Both the position numbers and the translations under genes were made by a program. Below, piece by piece: positions 52,679 to 61,781 of a DNA stretch of 64,000 nucleotides. The stretch's first letter is position 1. Each line of letters starts with the position of its first letter. Below the pieces are notes generated by a model, which was not told the DNA's origin, ran no database searches, and saw only the letters and a program-made list of their open reading frames with translations. The DNA comes from Bacillota bacterium (GTDB lineage Bacteria > Bacillota > Clostridia > Acetivibrionales > DTU013): positions 62,001 to 126,000 of the forward strand of contig JAFABI010000049.1 of NCBI GenBank assembly GCA_023426125.1. The letters are read 5' to 3'.

Positions 52679-53569
52679 CTATTTGACGTCGCCATGGGAG
52701 GCCGAAGCCGATCTGAACCGGCTGGGCGACATATTGCGGTGCATTTTGAATACCCGGCTGAAATAATTTATGTCATTATACCCGCACATGGCCGCAACTT
52801 CGCCTATTGTGTACTCGTGCTCCAGCAAAAGCCTTTCCGCCTTTTCGATGCGGACTCCGTTTACATATTCGCTAAGGGTCTTGCCGGTGATCTGCTTGAA
52901 AAGGCGGCAAAAATGGAAGCAGCTTAAATTTACCATACGGGAAAGGGCAGTGATGGTAAGCTCATCGGTGAAATTCTCATCAATATGGTTGAAGATTGTG
53001 CTGAATCTCTCGAGATTCCTGGCCCGCAGCCGATATTCGCTCTGGCTGAGGACTTTTGCCACATGGTTTCGCATAAGCAGCGCCAGCAGGTGGTAGATGT
53101 TGGACTTAATTTCAAGCTCAAAGCCTGTCTGCTTGGAAGTATATTCCGCCGCAATGTTGTTAATGCATCCGGCGATGCTTCGGTCATCGCTGATCTTATT
53201 TTGAAACATAATAAGGTTTTGCTCTATGGGAGTGATATATTTTGTCTCAACCGGGTCGACAATGGAGCTGTGCAAATGATCGACGCCAACGATGATGCAG
53301 ATATATTCCAATTCCCCGGAAAGGTTCTCACCGCTGTGAAGTTCATTGCTGTTTATGACGACAAGATCTCCGGTTCGTGCGTAGATGGGCGCCGATCCGC
53401 AGTATACAATGGCGTTGCCCCTGGTATAGTAATGAAACTCCATGTGCTCATGCCAGTGACTGGCAAACGTCGGGCCTTTTTGGTGCAAAACAGTATGGTG
53501 GCACCGGATGGGAAAGTCTCCCTCCGACATGTTGATAAACTCATACAGATTTTTATTACTATCCTTCAT
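52679..53569 (-). CDS. AraC-family transcription regulator
   Basis: A 296-residue protein from ATG 53569, with GGGGGAGG before it (frame open to 53623). An N-terminal cupin domain (ASHWHEHMEFHYYTRGNA, INSNELH-like) and an AraC DNA-binding domain (MVNLSCFHFCRLFKQITG; GYNDINYFSRVFKMHRN) are visible. It is closely similar to the AraC gene at 35894. It is divergent from the isomerase/oxidoreductase operon at 53754 and probably controls it. Confidence 0.9.
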   Translation of the reverse strand: MKDSNKNLYEFINMSEGDFPIRCHHTVLHQKGPTFASHWHEHMEFHYYTRGNAIVYCGSAPIYARTGDLVVINSNELHSGENLSGELEYICIIVGVDHLHSSIVDPVETKYITPIEQNLIMFQNKISDDRSIAGCINNIAAEYTSKQTGFELEIKSNIYHLLALLMRNHVAKVLSQSEYRLRARNLERFSTIFNHIDENFTDELTITALSRMVNLSCFHFCRLFKQITGKTLSEYVNGVRIEKAERLLLEHEYTIGEVAAMCGYNDINYFSRVFKMHRNMSPSRFRSASASHGDVK

Positions 53570-53753
53570 AGCCTCCCCCTGAAAATATAGCAAAATAGTA
53601 CTAAATATCGGCAATTCTGTCACTGCAAACAGTTGGGGATTAAAATATAATAAAGAGCATATTCTACTTTATTTTATACAATGGACGGGTGCTTGTAAAT
53701 ATCAAAATAGTACGAACGGTCCATAAACTATGAACAGAAACGGGGTGGCGGAC

Positions 53754-54617
53754 TTGAGCAATTTTAAAATAGGCGTCATGGTGGATTCCTTCAGGCTTTC
53801 CCTGGAGGAGGGTATTAAAAAGGCGGCGGAAGTTGGAGCCGCGGGTATCCAGATCTATTCAACCAGCGGCGCTATGGCGCCGGAGAATTTATCTGTGCCA
53901 AGAAGAAAGGAAATCCTGGATTTAATCCGTTCAAACGGCCTTGTGGTTTCCGCTTTGTGCGGCGATCTCGGCGGCCACGGTTTTACCAGAAAAGAGGATA
54001 ATGCCTGGAAAATCGAGAAGTCAAAGAGAATCATGGAGCTGGCCAGGGAGCTTGATACAAGGGTAGTGACCACACACATCGGCGTTGTCCCGGAGGATCC
54101 CGGCAATCCGAAGCGGGAAATACTCCAGGAGGCTTGCAGGACGCTTGGAGAGTATGGCGAAAGCGTCGGCGCCTGCTTTGCCATTGAGACGGGACCCGAA
54201 CTTGCCTCTACGCTGGATGGTTTTCTTAAAAGCCTTGGCACAAAAGGAGTAGGCGTTAATTTTGACCCTGCCAACCTTGTCATGGTAACAGGCGACGATC
54301 CGGTAGCCGCCGTTTATACGCTAAAGGACTACATCGTCCATACCCATGCCAAGGACGGCGTAATGCTGCAGAAAACCCAACCGGAAAGGATTTATAATTT
54401 CTTTGCCGAAGGGGGCATCGAGGATATAAAGCTGGAGGAGTATTTCAGGGAAGTACCCCTGGGCGAAGGCTCCGTGGACTTCGGCAAATATCTTGACGCT
54501 TTGCGCTCCGTAGGATACAAAGGCTTTCTCACCATTGAAAGGGAAGTTGGCAGCAATCCGGAAGGAGATATAAGAAAAGCTGTGGATTTCCTGAAGAAAA
54601 TAACAGCCGGCTGTTGA
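53754..54617 (+). CDS. Sugar-phosphate isomerase/epimerase (TIM barrel)
   Basis: A 287-residue xylose-isomerase-like TIM-barrel protein. I prefer TTG 53754, with GGGGTGG five bases upstream; ATG 53730 has no RBS and would add eight residues. Metal-site motifs IETGPE near 146-151, VNFDPANL near 168-175 and HTHAKDG near 202 are typical. It heads an operon of three genes with a Gfo/Idh oxidoreductase and a second isomerase. The sugar is unknown; inositol-like or keto-sugar isomerisation is likely. Confidence 0.9.
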   Translation: MSNFKIGVMVDSFRLSLEEGIKKAAEVGAAGIQIYSTSGAMAPENLSVPRRKEILDLIRSNGLVVSALCGDLGGHGFTRKEDNAWKIEKSKRIMELARELDTRVVTTHIGVVPEDPGNPKREILQEACRTLGEYGESVGACFAIETGPELASTLDGFLKSLGTKGVGVNFDPANLVMVTGDDPVAAVYTLKDYIVHTHAKDGVMLQKTQPERIYNFFAEGGIEDIKLEEYFREVPLGEGSVDFGKYLDALRSVGYKGFLTIEREVGSNPEGDIRKAVDFLKKITAGC

Positions 54618-54681
54618 TGTTTGAGAATGCGCATTGCGGTACGGCACGAGGATCCATCAAGCACAATTGGAGGGAGTCATC

Positions 54682-55743
54682 ATGGATAGGAAAATCAAAA
54701 TCGGTATAATAGGTACAGGCGGTATAAGCCATATGCATATGGTAGGATACACCGCACAGGAGAATGTCGAGGTAACGGCGGCGTGCGATCTGGATGAAAA
54801 CAGGCTTGAAGCGTTTGGAAACAAATATGGCGTGGAGAAGCTTTATACGGATTATAATGAAATGCTCCGGAAGGAAGAACTGGACGGAGTGAGCGTATGC
54901 ACATGGAACAATGCCCATGCGCCTGCAACCATCGCGGCATTGGAGGCGGGAAAGAATGTCCTTTGCGAAAAGCCGATGGCGATGAATGTAAAAGAAGCTG
55001 CAGCGATGCAGGACGCCGCTGAAAAAGCCGGGAAGCTCCTGATGATCGGCTTTGTAAAGAGGTTTATGAAAGAGACGGAAATCTGCCGGGAATTTATTGA
55101 AAAGGGACACCTGGGGGATATCTATTATGCAAAGGCCACTTATCTGAGGAGATGCGGCAACCCCGGCGGCTGGTTTGCAGATATGAAGCGTTCTGGGGGC
55201 GGGCCGCTGATCGACCTGGGAGTCCATGTCATCGACCAGGTGAGGTATCTGATGGGTAAGCCCAAAGCGGTATCCGTCTCGGCTGTCACTTTCAACAATC
55301 TTGGTCTCCGGTATGACATAAAAGGGATCGAACGTTATAAGGCAGCTGACTACAGCAACTACTGTGATGTTGAAGATATGGCTTCCGCGCTTATCCGCTT
55401 CGACAATGGGGCTGCACTGGCAGTGGAGACCAGCTTCAGCCTCAATCTCAAGGAAGATACCGGAAACCTGGAATTGTTCGGGACCCGGGCGGGGATCAAG
55501 CTGGAGCCGAAGCTGGAAATTTATTCCCAGATGGAGGATTACCTTGTTGATATCTCTCCCCGGTATCATAAAGGGGATAAGGTCTTCGACCAGATATTCA
55601 CCGCTGAAACAGCCCATTTTGTCGATTGCATCGCCAATGGTACCGATTGCATAAGCCCTGTGCAGGATGGGGTGGAGTTGATGAAAATACTTGAAGCGGC
55701 CTATGCTTCGGCAAAAGCAGGAAAAGAAGTCGTAATCGGATAA
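54682..55743 (+). CDS. Gfo/Idh/MocA-family oxidoreductase
   Basis: A 353-residue protein from ATG 54682 (GGAGGG eight bases upstream; frame open to 54634). Rossmann GTGGISHMHMVGY, CEKPMAMNVKEAAAM near 95, and RRCGNPGGWFADMKRSGGGPLIDLG in the substrate domain. It shares the RRCGNPGGWF segment with the protein at 36836. It probably oxidises the sugar or cyclitol that the flanking isomerases handle. Confidence 0.93.
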   Translation: MDRKIKIGIIGTGGISHMHMVGYTAQENVEVTAACDLDENRLEAFGNKYGVEKLYTDYNEMLRKEELDGVSVCTWNNAHAPATIAALEAGKNVLCEKPMAMNVKEAAAMQDAAEKAGKLLMIGFVKRFMKETEICREFIEKGHLGDIYYAKATYLRRCGNPGGWFADMKRSGGGPLIDLGVHVIDQVRYLMGKPKAVSVSAVTFNNLGLRYDIKGIERYKAADYSNYCDVEDMASALIRFDNGAALAVETSFSLNLKEDTGNLELFGTRAGIKLEPKLEIYSQMEDYLVDISPRYHKGDKVFDQIFTAETAHFVDCIANGTDCISPVQDGVELMKILEAAYASAKAGKEVVIG

Positions 55744-55762
55744 TGAAAGAGGTGTCTTTGTG

Positions 55763-56629
55763 ATGAAAATAGGTGTGAGTTCATATAGCTTTAGCAGGCT
55801 GGTAAAGCAAGGAAAAATGAAGCAGTTGGATGTGATTTCAAAGGCGAAGGAAATGGGGTTTGACGTTATCGAGTTCTCAACGCTGGACTTGACGGAAAAC
55901 GAGACTCCCGAAACCTTTGCGCCGCTTATCCGCCAGGAGGCTGCCAGGGTAGGGATCGAAGTGGGGAATTATACCATTGGCGCCGACTTCATCAACAACC
56001 CGTCGGGAAGCTGGGAAGCTGAAGCGGAACGTTTGAAAAGCGAGGTGCGCGCCGCTTCGCTGATGGGCGCTCCCGGCATGCGGCATGACGCTACCAGGGG
56101 CTTTCCGGCGGATTACAAGGGCGCAAGGAGCTTTGACGATGCACTGCCTTTCCTTGTCGAGGGGTGCCGGCAAGTTACCAAATATGCTGCGGGTCTTGGG
56201 ATCCGGACCATGGTGGAAAATCACGGATTTTTCTGCCAGGACAGCGAACGGGTGGAGAAGCTGGTGTGCGGCGTAAATCACCCGAATTTCGGACTGCTGA
56301 TCGATATGGGGAATTTCCTGTGCGCCGATGAAGACCCGGCCAAAGCGGTGGGAAGATTGCTTCCCTATGCATTTCATGTCCACGCCAAGGATTTTCATGT
56401 AAAATCAGGCATGCTGCCTGACCCGGGGACGGGCTGGTTCAAAAGCCGCGGCGGAAATTACCTGCGGGGAGCGATCATCGGGCATGGCGAAGTTCCTGTG
56501 GTACAATGCCTGGAGATTATGAAGAATGCCGAATATGGCGGAGTTCTTTCCATTGAGTTCGAAGGCATGGAGGAACCGCTGGAAGGTATCGCCATCGGCC
56601 TTACAAACCTGCGCAGGTATATAAAATGA
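55763..56629 (+). CDS. Sugar-phosphate isomerase/epimerase (second copy)
   Basis: A 288-residue TIM-barrel protein of the same superfamily (MKIGVSSYSFSRLV start), 20 bp after the oxidoreductase. An ATG immediately before it (55760) is equally possible. Motifs: VENHGFF near 150, LIDMGNFLC near 175, HVHAKDFHVKSG near 200 and IEFEGME near the end. It belongs to the same operon, last of three genes, and is followed by a terminator. Confidence 0.9.
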   Translation: MKIGVSSYSFSRLVKQGKMKQLDVISKAKEMGFDVIEFSTLDLTENETPETFAPLIRQEAARVGIEVGNYTIGADFINNPSGSWEAEAERLKSEVRAASLMGAPGMRHDATRGFPADYKGARSFDDALPFLVEGCRQVTKYAAGLGIRTMVENHGFFCQDSERVEKLVCGVNHPNFGLLIDMGNFLCADEDPAKAVGRLLPYAFHVHAKDFHVKSGMLPDPGTGWFKSRGGNYLRGAIIGHGEVPVVQCLEIMKNAEYGGVLSIEFEGMEEPLEGIAIGLTNLRRYIK

Positions 56630-56640
56630 GCAACGTAGGG

Positions 56641-56667
56641 GCGGCCATTGGCCGCTCTTCTTTTTTT
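56641..56667 (+). terminator. Terminator after the sugar operon
   Basis: GCGGCC-ATT-GGCCGC (56641-56655) followed by CTTCTTTTTTT. The stem is preceded by GTAGGG, as in the REP-like family. Confidence 0.85.
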
Positions 56668-56670
56668 ACC

Positions 56671-56781
56671 TTATGCCGTCAGGTCTGTGTCTGAGACCAT
56701 CCGCCCTTCGTATTCCGCAACAAACGCCAGCTTTTCCAGCATTTCTTCTTCAATGCGGATAGATATGCTTTTTACCGCCAT
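56671..56781 (-). CDS. Short ribbon-helix-helix protein, probably truncated
   Basis: ATG 56781 has GAGGAG eight bases upstream; it encodes 36 residues (AVKSISIRIEEEMLEKLAFV-AEYEGRMVSDTDLTA). The first 25 residues match the start of Arc/MetJ-type RHH antitoxins or regulators. The usual C-terminal helix is missing, because the frame ends in the terminator/REP region at 56641-56667. It may be a truncated antitoxin remnant or a minimal DNA-binding peptide. Confidence 0.5.
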   Translation of the reverse strand: MAVKSISIRIEEEMLEKLAFVAEYEGRMVSDTDLTA

Positions 56782-56852
56782 TCGCTCATCTCCTCTAAAA
56801 AAATCGAAGTGTGCTGACGCAATTTTAGAACAAATAAATATTCTCAGTTCTC

Positions 56853-56898
56853 TTGACAAACAGAAATCCGCATGCTATTATAAACAGCGTTAGCTAAC
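56853..56898 (+). promoter_or_regulatory. tetR promoter with overlapping palindromic operator
   Basis: TTGACA (56853-56858), a 17 bp spacer and TATTAT (56876-56881), followed by GTTAGCTAAC (56889-56898), a perfect palindrome just after the -10. Its half-site and a TTTGTTCGCG tail are shared with the region before the ABC operon. Confidence 0.75.
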
Positions 56899-56923
56899 TT
56901 TGTTCGCGAAACAGGAGTGATAA

Positions 56924-57553
56924 ATGCCAAAGGATAAGAGCGGAACGCTGGAAAAAATAATTCCGTGTGCGAAAAAGGAATTTTTAGATAAGGGTTTCGA
57001 ACGAGCTTCCCTGCGGACGATTGCCGCCGATGCAGATATGTCCGCGGCAGGATTATATCGTCATTTTGAAAGTAAGGAAGCTATGTTCGATGCACTGGTC
57101 GCTCCCCTCGTGGATACATATCTTCGCAACTATCAGGAATCCATGCGGCGCAACTATGCGCTTCTGGATACGGAAGAAATTAAAAAGTTCTGGGTGATCT
57201 CCGAGGAGGAGGGCCTGCAATATGTAAACTTCATTTATGACCATTTTGAGGAATTCAAGCTCCTGCTAACTCGTTCGGATGGTACAAAGCACCAGAACTT
57301 TGTCCACGATGTCTCGGAGATGGAAGTCAAGGAAATGACCAGACTGATGGACGAGCTGCGAAGCAGAGGTTTTTCGGTGAAGGATATTTCGCAGGATGAG
57401 CTTCATATGCTCATAAGCGGCTATGTCACCTCTATATTTGAAGTGGTCATTCACGACTATCCACGGGAAAAGGCCATTACACATGTCAAAACGCTGATGA
57501 AATTTTTATATCCTGGTTGGATAAAGGCTTTCGGTATGGAAGGCATCGTTTAA
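56924..57553 (+). CDS. TetR/AcrR-family regulator
   Basis: A 209-residue protein with AGGAG before the ATG. The N-terminal TetR HTH reads LRTIAADADMSAAGLYRHFESKEAMFDAL; the C-terminal ligand domain is all-helical. It lies directly ahead of an operon of two ABC half-transporters and an ECF module, in the same direction. A GTTAG/CTAAC palindrome occurs at its promoter and again before the ABC genes, so it likely represses both. Confidence 0.92.
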   Translation: MPKDKSGTLEKIIPCAKKEFLDKGFERASLRTIAADADMSAAGLYRHFESKEAMFDALVAPLVDTYLRNYQESMRRNYALLDTEEIKKFWVISEEEGLQYVNFIYDHFEEFKLLLTRSDGTKHQNFVHDVSEMEVKEMTRLMDELRSRGFSVKDISQDELHMLISGYVTSIFEVVIHDYPREKAITHVKTLMKFLYPGWIKAFGMEGIV

Positions 57554-57580
57554 AACTAAACGAACAAAATGAAATCCCGG

Positions 57581-57607
57581 GGATTCGGCCCCGAATTTTT
57601 TTATTTT
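57581..57607 (+). terminator. Terminator between tetR and the ABC operon
   Basis: ATTCGG (57583-57588) and CCGAAT (57591-57596), extended by flanking G/C pairs, then TTTTTTTATTTT. Confidence 0.75.
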
Positions 57608-57611
57608 AGGA

Positions 57612-57640
57612 GTTAGAGAACACTAACTCGAATTGTTCGC
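57612..57640 (+). promoter_or_regulatory. Probable TetR operator before the ABC operon
   Basis: GTTAG (57612-57616)...CTAAC (57623-57627) forms a 5-6-5 palindrome, followed by AATTGTTCGC. The palindrome and the GTTCGC tail recur before tetR at 56889-56906. Confidence 0.65.
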
Positions 57641-57654
57641 AAAAAAGGAACGGG

Positions 57655-59409
57655 GTGACACACTTGGAAAAAGAAAAAGCGCAAAGCCCGTTTAGAAGAC
57701 TCATGGGTTTTGCATCGTACCATAAGGGAAAATATGCTGCCTCCGTGCTTCTTGCGGTTGTTGGTGTTGCCGGGGGACTGATTCCCTATGTGGGCGTGTC
57801 CCAGATTATTATTCACCTGCTGGCCGGGACAAGGAGCGATGTGGGGTTTTATCTGATGTGGTGCGGCATTTCGGGCGGAGGGCTTATCCTCAAAACCATT
57901 TGCATGAACTGGTCGACTGCCCTGTCCCATGAGGCAACATTTTCAGTCATCGCGGAGGTACGCACCAAGCTGGTTGAGAAGCTGGCTCTCGTCCCCATGG
58001 GGTATGTACTTGAAACGCCATCCGGTCAATTCAAGAACATCATTGTGGAAAAGGCGGACAGTCTGGAGACGCCGCTGGCGCATGTGTTGCCGGAAATGAC
58101 CTCCAATCTTTTGATTCCGCTGGGTATTATCGTATACATGTTTATTCTGGACTGGCGTATGGCGTTGGTTTCACTTATCACACTTCCGCTTGGGTTTATC
58201 TTCTACATGATGATGATGCGAGATTATTCTGAAAAATACGCTGGCGTTATGAAGGCAGGCAAGCACATGAGCGGAACCATGGTGGAATACATAAACGGCA
58301 TTGAGGTCATCAAAGCCTTCAATCAGTCTGCAAAGTCTTACGCGAAGTTCACCGATTCGGTGAAGGCTAATGTGAACGTAGTTTTGGACTGGATTCGCTC
58401 CACACAGGTGTATTCCGCCATTTCGCAGGGAGTCTGGCCAGCTGTGTTGTTGGGCGTGCTGCCTATCGGATGCCTGTTTTGCATGAACGGCTCATTGGGG
58501 GGCGGAGAATTTATCACGATTGCAATCCTGTCCCTTGGCATTTCCGCGCCAATTCTATCCGCCATGATCTATACGGATGATATCGCGAAAATCGGTGCTG
58601 TTGTAGGAGAAGTGGGACAGGTGCTGGATTTGCCAGAGCTAAACCGGCCGAAGGAAAACAAAAAGTTCGATAACCGGAATATTGTGCTTGAACATGTCTG
58701 CTTTTCCTACGGGAAAGAAGAGGTACTCTCGGATGTAAACCTGGAAATCAAGGAGGGTTCGATTACAGCCTTTGTTGGGCCGTCCGGCGGAGGAAAGTCC
58801 ACCATTGCAAAGCTTATCGCCTCCTTCTGGGATATAAGCAGAGGGCGCATTACGCTGGGCGGCGTAGATGTCCAGGATATACCATTAGAACAGATTATGG
58901 ACGAGATTGCCTATGTATCGCAGGACAACTATCTATTCAACGATACCATCCGTAACAATATCCGCATGGGAAAACCGGGTGTCATGGACGAGGAGGTCGA
59001 AGCGGCTGCGAAGGCGTCCGGCTGTCATGACTTTATTATAAAGCTGGAACACGGCTACGAAACCGTTGCCGGTGGAGCCGGAGGCCACCTTTCCGGTGGA
59101 GAACGGCAGCGTATTGCTATTGCACGGGCCACGCTCAAGGATGCAAGCATTATTATTTTCGACGAGGCAACCGCCTACACCGACCCGGAAAATGAGGCGG
59201 TGATTCAGGCGGCGGTATCCAAGCTCATCCTCGGCAAAACGCTGATCGTCATCGCTCACCGTCTATCCACCATTACCGATTCGGATAAAATCGTGGTCAT
59301 TGAAAACGGCAGGGTTCTGGCGGAAGGAACGCATGAGGTGCTTCTGGCGGGCTGTAAACTATACCACCGTATGTTTACAGCACACATGGAAGTGCGCGAT
59401 GCGTCTTGA
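57655..59409 (+). CDS. ABC exporter half-transporter (permease-ATPase)
   Basis: A 584-residue ABC protein. GTG 57655 or TTG 57664 may be the start. Six-helix transmembrane domain (1-~320) precedes the ATPase: Walker A GPSGGGKST near 377-385, Q-loop VSQDNYLF, signature LSGGERQR near 481-488, Walker B IIIFDEAT and H-loop AHRLS. The downstream protein (59424) is a second half-transporter, so a heterodimer is likely. Both are upstream of ECF genes under TetR control. Confidence 0.93.
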   Translation: MTHLEKEKAQSPFRRLMGFASYHKGKYAASVLLAVVGVAGGLIPYVGVSQIIIHLLAGTRSDVGFYLMWCGISGGGLILKTICMNWSTALSHEATFSVIAEVRTKLVEKLALVPMGYVLETPSGQFKNIIVEKADSLETPLAHVLPEMTSNLLIPLGIIVYMFILDWRMALVSLITLPLGFIFYMMMMRDYSEKYAGVMKAGKHMSGTMVEYINGIEVIKAFNQSAKSYAKFTDSVKANVNVVLDWIRSTQVYSAISQGVWPAVLLGVLPIGCLFCMNGSLGGGEFITIAILSLGISAPILSAMIYTDDIAKIGAVVGEVGQVLDLPELNRPKENKKFDNRNIVLEHVCFSYGKEEVLSDVNLEIKEGSITAFVGPSGGGKSTIAKLIASFWDISRGRITLGGVDVQDIPLEQIMDEIAYVSQDNYLFNDTIRNNIRMGKPGVMDEEVEAAAKASGCHDFIIKLEHGYETVAGGAGGHLSGGERQRIAIARATLKDASIIIFDEATAYTDPENEAVIQAAVSKLILGKTLIVIAHRLSTITDSDKIVVIENGRVLAEGTHEVLLAGCKLYHRMFTAHMEVRDAS

Positions 59410-59423
59410 GGGGAGGGATATCT

Positions 59424-61163
59424 TTGCTTGAAATGTTCAAAAAGTTCTTCCGGTTCGCGGACAGCCAGAAATCAAAATGGGTGAAAAGCATTGTTTTTAC
59501 CCTGTTCAAGTCCGTTTTCACATCCATTGAGCTTCTTGCCATCGCCATCGTGCTGCGTGCGATTGCCACGGATTCCGTGACCCACACAACGGCGCTGGCC
59601 GCTCTGGGGATCATGCTGGTGAGTATCATCGGCACCATTGTGATGCGGCATTTGGCCCAAAACAGCCAGTCCTTCGGATGTTATATCATGAGTGGGGATA
59701 AGCGCATACAGATTGGTGATCGCCTGAAGCTGATGCCCATGGGGTATTTTAACAGCCACAGTCTTGGCAACATCACCGCTGCGGCGACCTCCACCATGGA
59801 GGACATTGAAAACACCGCGCCGCGTATCATCGTCAACTATCTCAACGGCCTAATCCACGGGTTTGTCATAACCCTTGCGCTGACCATCTTTGAGTGGCAG
59901 ATTGGGCTGATTGCCATGGCGGGGCTGGTATTGTTTCTGCTCATTAACCTATTGCTTCACAAGCGCGCACGTAAGGCATCACAGACCAGGCAGGAGGCCC
60001 AAGCCGAGCTGGTGGACGCGGTGCTGGAATACATACAGGGCATGAGCGTTGTAAAATCCTTCGGAATCGAGGCGTCGGCCGGGCAGAAAATTCACCGGGC
60101 AATCGCCGATAGCGAGCGAAGGAACATCGGCCTTGAAAAAAAGACCATCCCTTTTATGGCCGTGCAGCAGCTTGTCTTGCGCGTTATCAGCACGATTATG
60201 ATCACTTTGTCGGTAGTGCTGTACCTTTATGGATCGATGGAGCTTTCCATCTGCCTGCTGATGCTCCTTTCCGGCTTCATTGTGTTCAGCGAGCTGGAGA
60301 GCGGCGGCAGTATGTCTGCTTTCCTGCGTCTGATTGACGCCTCCATTGATCGGGTGAATGAAATACAGAAAATCCCTGTCATGGACCTTGAGGGGACACA
60401 GCAAAAACCCGGTAATATGGATATTGTTTTCAATGATGTATCCTTCTCCTATGGTGAAAAAACGATTATCGACCATATTAGCCTTACGATACCCGCAAAA
60501 ACAACCACAGCGATTGTCGGGCCGTCCGGCAGCGGAAAGACCACGCTATGCAGCTTGATCGCCCGTTTCTGGGATGTGGACGAAGGCAGCATTACTTTGG
60601 GCGGTACAGATATTCGGGAATACAAGCTGGACAGCCTCCTGCAAAATATCAGCATGGTCTTTCAGCAGGTATATTTGTTCAATGATACCATCGCCAATAA
60701 TATCCGGCTCGGAAAGCCGGAGGCGACGCGGGAAGAAGTCAGAGAAGCTGCAAGAAAAGCCTGCTGTCATGATTTTATAAGCCTGCTGCCCAACGGCTAT
60801 GACACGGTCATCGGCGAGGGCGGCGCTACGCTCTCCGGAGGGGAAAAGCAGCGCATCTCCATTGCCCGTGCGCTTTTGAAGGATGCGCCCATCGTCATAT
60901 TGGACGAGGCAACTGCGAATGTAGACCCGGAAAACGAGAATGCTCTGCAGCAGGCAATTGTGGAGCTGACCAGAGACAAGACTGTTATTATGATTGCACA
61001 CCGTCTCAAAACGGTACGAAACGCCCATCAGATCATCGTGCTGGATGCAGGGAAAATCGTGCAGACAGGCACACACGAGGAGTTGCTCGCACAAAAAGGG
61101 CTCTACGCGGACTTTATTCATGTCCGCGAAAAGGCCGTGGGCTGGAAAATTGCCAGCACATAA
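59424..61163 (+). CDS. ABC exporter half-transporter (permease-ATPase), partner
   Basis: A 579-residue protein if started at TTG 59424 (GGGAGG six bases upstream); the frame opens at TTG 59406, and ATG 59433 is also possible. TM domain ~1-310, then Walker A GPSGSGKTT, signature LSGGEKQR, Walker B VILDEATANVD and H-loop AHRLK. It starts ~14 bp after the first half-transporter and is its heterodimer partner. Confidence 0.93.
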   Translation: MLEMFKKFFRFADSQKSKWVKSIVFTLFKSVFTSIELLAIAIVLRAIATDSVTHTTALAALGIMLVSIIGTIVMRHLAQNSQSFGCYIMSGDKRIQIGDRLKLMPMGYFNSHSLGNITAAATSTMEDIENTAPRIIVNYLNGLIHGFVITLALTIFEWQIGLIAMAGLVLFLLINLLLHKRARKASQTRQEAQAELVDAVLEYIQGMSVVKSFGIEASAGQKIHRAIADSERRNIGLEKKTIPFMAVQQLVLRVISTIMITLSVVLYLYGSMELSICLLMLLSGFIVFSELESGGSMSAFLRLIDASIDRVNEIQKIPVMDLEGTQQKPGNMDIVFNDVSFSYGEKTIIDHISLTIPAKTTTAIVGPSGSGKTTLCSLIARFWDVDEGSITLGGTDIREYKLDSLLQNISMVFQQVYLFNDTIANNIRLGKPEATREEVREAARKACCHDFISLLPNGYDTVIGEGGATLSGGEKQRISIARALLKDAPIVILDEATANVDPENENALQQAIVELTRDKTVIMIAHRLKTVRNAHQIIVLDAGKIVQTGTHEELLAQKGLYADFIHVREKAVGWKIAST

Positions 61164-61196
61164 GGCTTAACTATAATTTTTATGGAGGTTATTGGA

Positions 61197-61781
61197 ATGA
61201 GCAAGAAAAAACTGGACGTCAAGGATTTAATCAACGTAGGTATCTTCGCCGCAATGTATTATATTTTACTGATCGTAGCTGGCTTTTTGGGATACATCCC
61301 CATCTTCTCGGTGCTGTTTCCGCTTGTGGTGGCGCTTCTTTGCGGGATTCCCTTTGTTCTCTTTTTGACCAGGGCAAAGACCTTTGGCATGATTACCATT
61401 ATGGGCGTGCTTTTGGGGATTCTGAACCTGGCCTTTGGGGCAGGCTGGTATTCGGTTGTCACCGGCCTTCTCTGCGGTCTGCTTGCCGACCTGATATGCA
61501 AGGCCGGAGAATATAAGAGCTGGAAGCATATGGTTGTGTGCTTTTGCGTATTCAGCCAATGGGTGATCGGCTCGATGCTTCCCATGTGGATTATGAAAGA
61601 CAGCTATTTTGCAATGGTGCGTGATATGCAGGGCGCCGCCTTTGCCGAATCGCTGGAGTCTCTGATCACCGGCTGGATGCTGGCGCTGCTTATCGTTCTG
61701 ACGGCAGTCGCAGCCGTCATCGGAGCGTATCTAGGTAAAGCTGTGCTCAAAAAGCACTTTGCAAGGGCAGGAATCGCATAA
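61197..61781 (+). CDS. MptD-family ECF transporter S component
   Basis: A 194-residue integral membrane protein with about six helices, from ATG 61197 with GGAGG seven bases upstream. It resembles the Trep_Strep/MptD family of putative ECF substrate-binding S components (KDLINVGIFAAMYYILLIVAG; FGAGWYSVVTGLLCGLLADL). The stop overlaps the ATG of the T component (TAATG). Substrate unknown. Confidence 0.88.
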   Translation: MSKKKLDVKDLINVGIFAAMYYILLIVAGFLGYIPIFSVLFPLVVALLCGIPFVLFLTRAKTFGMITIMGVLLGILNLAFGAGWYSVVTGLLCGLLADLICKAGEYKSWKHMVVCFCVFSQWVIGSMLPMWIMKDSYFAMVRDMQGAAFAESLESLITGWMLALLIVLTAVAAVIGAYLGKAVLKKHFARAGIA

